Positions 5,574 to 6,099 of a stretch of DNA of 6,099 nucleotides are shown one piece after another (the stretch's first letter is position 1; each line of letters opens with the position of its first letter). A model generated the notes under the pieces. It saw only the letters and a list, made by a program, of their open reading frames with translations, was not told where the DNA came from and did not search any database. A program made the position numbers and the translations under genes. The DNA comes from Verrucomicrobiota bacterium (GTDB taxonomy: Bacteria; Verrucomicrobiota; Verrucomicrobiia; Limisphaerales; JAGWYX01): NCBI GenBank assembly GCA_018969165.1, contig JAGWYX010000265.1, positions 1 to 6,099 on the forward strand, read 5' to 3'.

Positions 5574-5834
5574 ATGCAGTCCGCGCCAATGAGTTTCCTA
5601 CCCCGTCTCGTGCTGCTGAGCCTGCTGGCGCTGGTCGCCGTTCATCTGACGCACGCCGGCGAACCCACGGCATATCAACTCGCCAAAGCGGGCAACCGCT
5701 ACGTCGGCGAGCAATCCAAGGATAAGATCAAATTAAATCGTCCAAACGACATGGTCGAGATCGGCGACGTGTACATCTCGGCCAGCAACGGCGAGGTCGA
5801 GCGCGCCGACCTGCACGTGGAACGTGTGAATTGA
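5574..5834 (+). CDS. Small secreted protein of unknown function
   Basis: An 86-residue protein if started at ATG 5574, or 81 from ATG 5589. It begins with a clear Sec signal peptide: a basic residue (PRL), a leucine-rich core (LVLLSLLALVAVHL) and a probable signal peptidase I site after THA, before GEPTAY. The mature part of about 57 residues is charged and contains AKAGNRYVGEQSKDKIKL, then a short beta-rich tail (VEIGDVYISASNGEVERADL) ending in HVERVN. I recall GNRYVGEQSKDK-like motifs in small exported proteins of Verrucomicrobia, but that is unverified memory and gives no function. Those proteins may be longer, so this one could be a short version. Third-position GC is high, supporting real coding. 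No Shine-Dalgarno precedes either ATG. The frame could extend to TTG 5532, but that would run through the promoter. Confidence 0.7.
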   Translation: MQSAPMSFLPRLVLLSLLALVAVHLTHAGEPTAYQLAKAGNRYVGEQSKDKIKLNRPNDMVEIGDVYISASNGEVERADLHVERVN

Positions 5835-5946
5835 ACAGCTCGCCCTCTTCCCAACGCCCGTGAGTAGCCGCACCAGTTGTTGACGGCTAGAGTCCTTGAA
5901 CCGTGAAACTTGCCGCAATCCAGTCAAAATTTGGCTCGAAGTCGCC
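5835..5946. other. Spacer with no recognised feature
   Basis: This stretch is less GC-rich than its surroundings and follows the stop of the small secreted protein. No strong terminator hairpin is visible. A TTGACG (5880-5885) could be a -35 box, but no good -10 stands at the right distance: TGAAAC after 18 bp is weak. The minus strand is open across it (see the hunt section), but I cannot support a gene there. Confidence 0.4.
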
Positions 5947-6099
5947 ATGATGCCGCACTTGATTTGGCCGCAGCGGATTTTGCCGGGCCAAGGGCCGAGC
6001 TGGACTTTGACACCGGGCGTCGCGACGCCGTTGCCCGCCGACCCCGCAGCGCAGGACAGTCGGCATCCGCCCCCGGCCGCCCCGCCGGCCGTTTGGTCA
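5947..6099 (+). CDS. Possible start of a gene running off the right edge (hypothetical)
   Basis: From a double ATG at 5947 the frame stays open for 51 codons to the last base of the window. The encoded start is MMPHLIWPQRILPGQG, and the rest is rich in Pro and Ala. Third-position GC is about 80% (41 of 51), as expected of coding DNA here. However, the minus-strand frame that shares the same third positions is also open, so this bias cannot decide the strand. There is no signal peptide, known motif or convincing Shine-Dalgarno. I do not recognise a family. Confidence 0.28.
   Translation, partial: MMPHLIWPQRILPGQGPSWTLTPGVATPLPADPAAQDSRHPPPAAPPAVWS

Noticed and set aside
5910..6099. Third plus-strand frame open to the edge from TTG 5910
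   Set aside because: Its third-position GC is clearly lower than that of the frame starting at 5947, and it has only rare start codons and no Shine-Dalgarno.

Overview
The window is GC-rich DNA with dense coding and high third-position GC. It carries the end of a biotin operon facing a small fatty-acid-synthase-like/type II polyketide-like operon. Several traits suggest an environmental Verrucomicrobiota-like bacterium (Pedosphaera/Limisphaerales-type). These are short tandem heptamers of CGRARTS type, a REP-like palindrome with GGAGCGCG stems, many starts without a clear Shine-Dalgarno, and a small secreted protein with a GNRYVGEQSKDK motif. This assignment is inference from pattern memory and was not tested.

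Layout, left to right. Positions 1-311 (+) hold the C-terminal end of BioF (8-amino-7-oxononanoate synthase), overlapping by 8 bp the complete bioA (304-1812, +; DAPA aminotransferase). BioA is longer than usual because it carries two in-frame insertions, each containing the same heptamer repeat. Positions 1813-1998 are a convergent spacer. It is dominated by a 101-bp imperfect palindrome that can fold as a three-arm cloverleaf and is flanked by a perfect 13-bp direct repeat, which looks like an inserted REP/MITE-type element.

On the minus strand, read right to left, come four tightly packed genes. They are an intact FabF-type ketosynthase (4143-5384), a degenerate ketosynthase partner lacking the catalytic Cys and both His (3127-4146), an acyl carrier protein (2778-3062) and a UbiE/MenG-like SAM methyltransferase (1999-2775). 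The active plus inactive KS pair with an ACP recalls KS/chain-length-factor systems. No ketoreductase or dehydratase is in the window, and the product is unknown. Because the operon ends against bioF-bioA, a link to pimeloyl-ACP supply is possible, but it is speculation.

A divergent spacer (5385-5573) holds a good sigma70-like promoter candidate for each direction. To its right is a small secreted protein gene (5574-5834, +), perhaps translated from a leaderless or nearly leaderless mRNA. The last 265 bp are ambiguous. A plus-strand frame opens at 5947 and runs off the edge, and a mirrored minus-strand frame (6098 to 5733) is also open.
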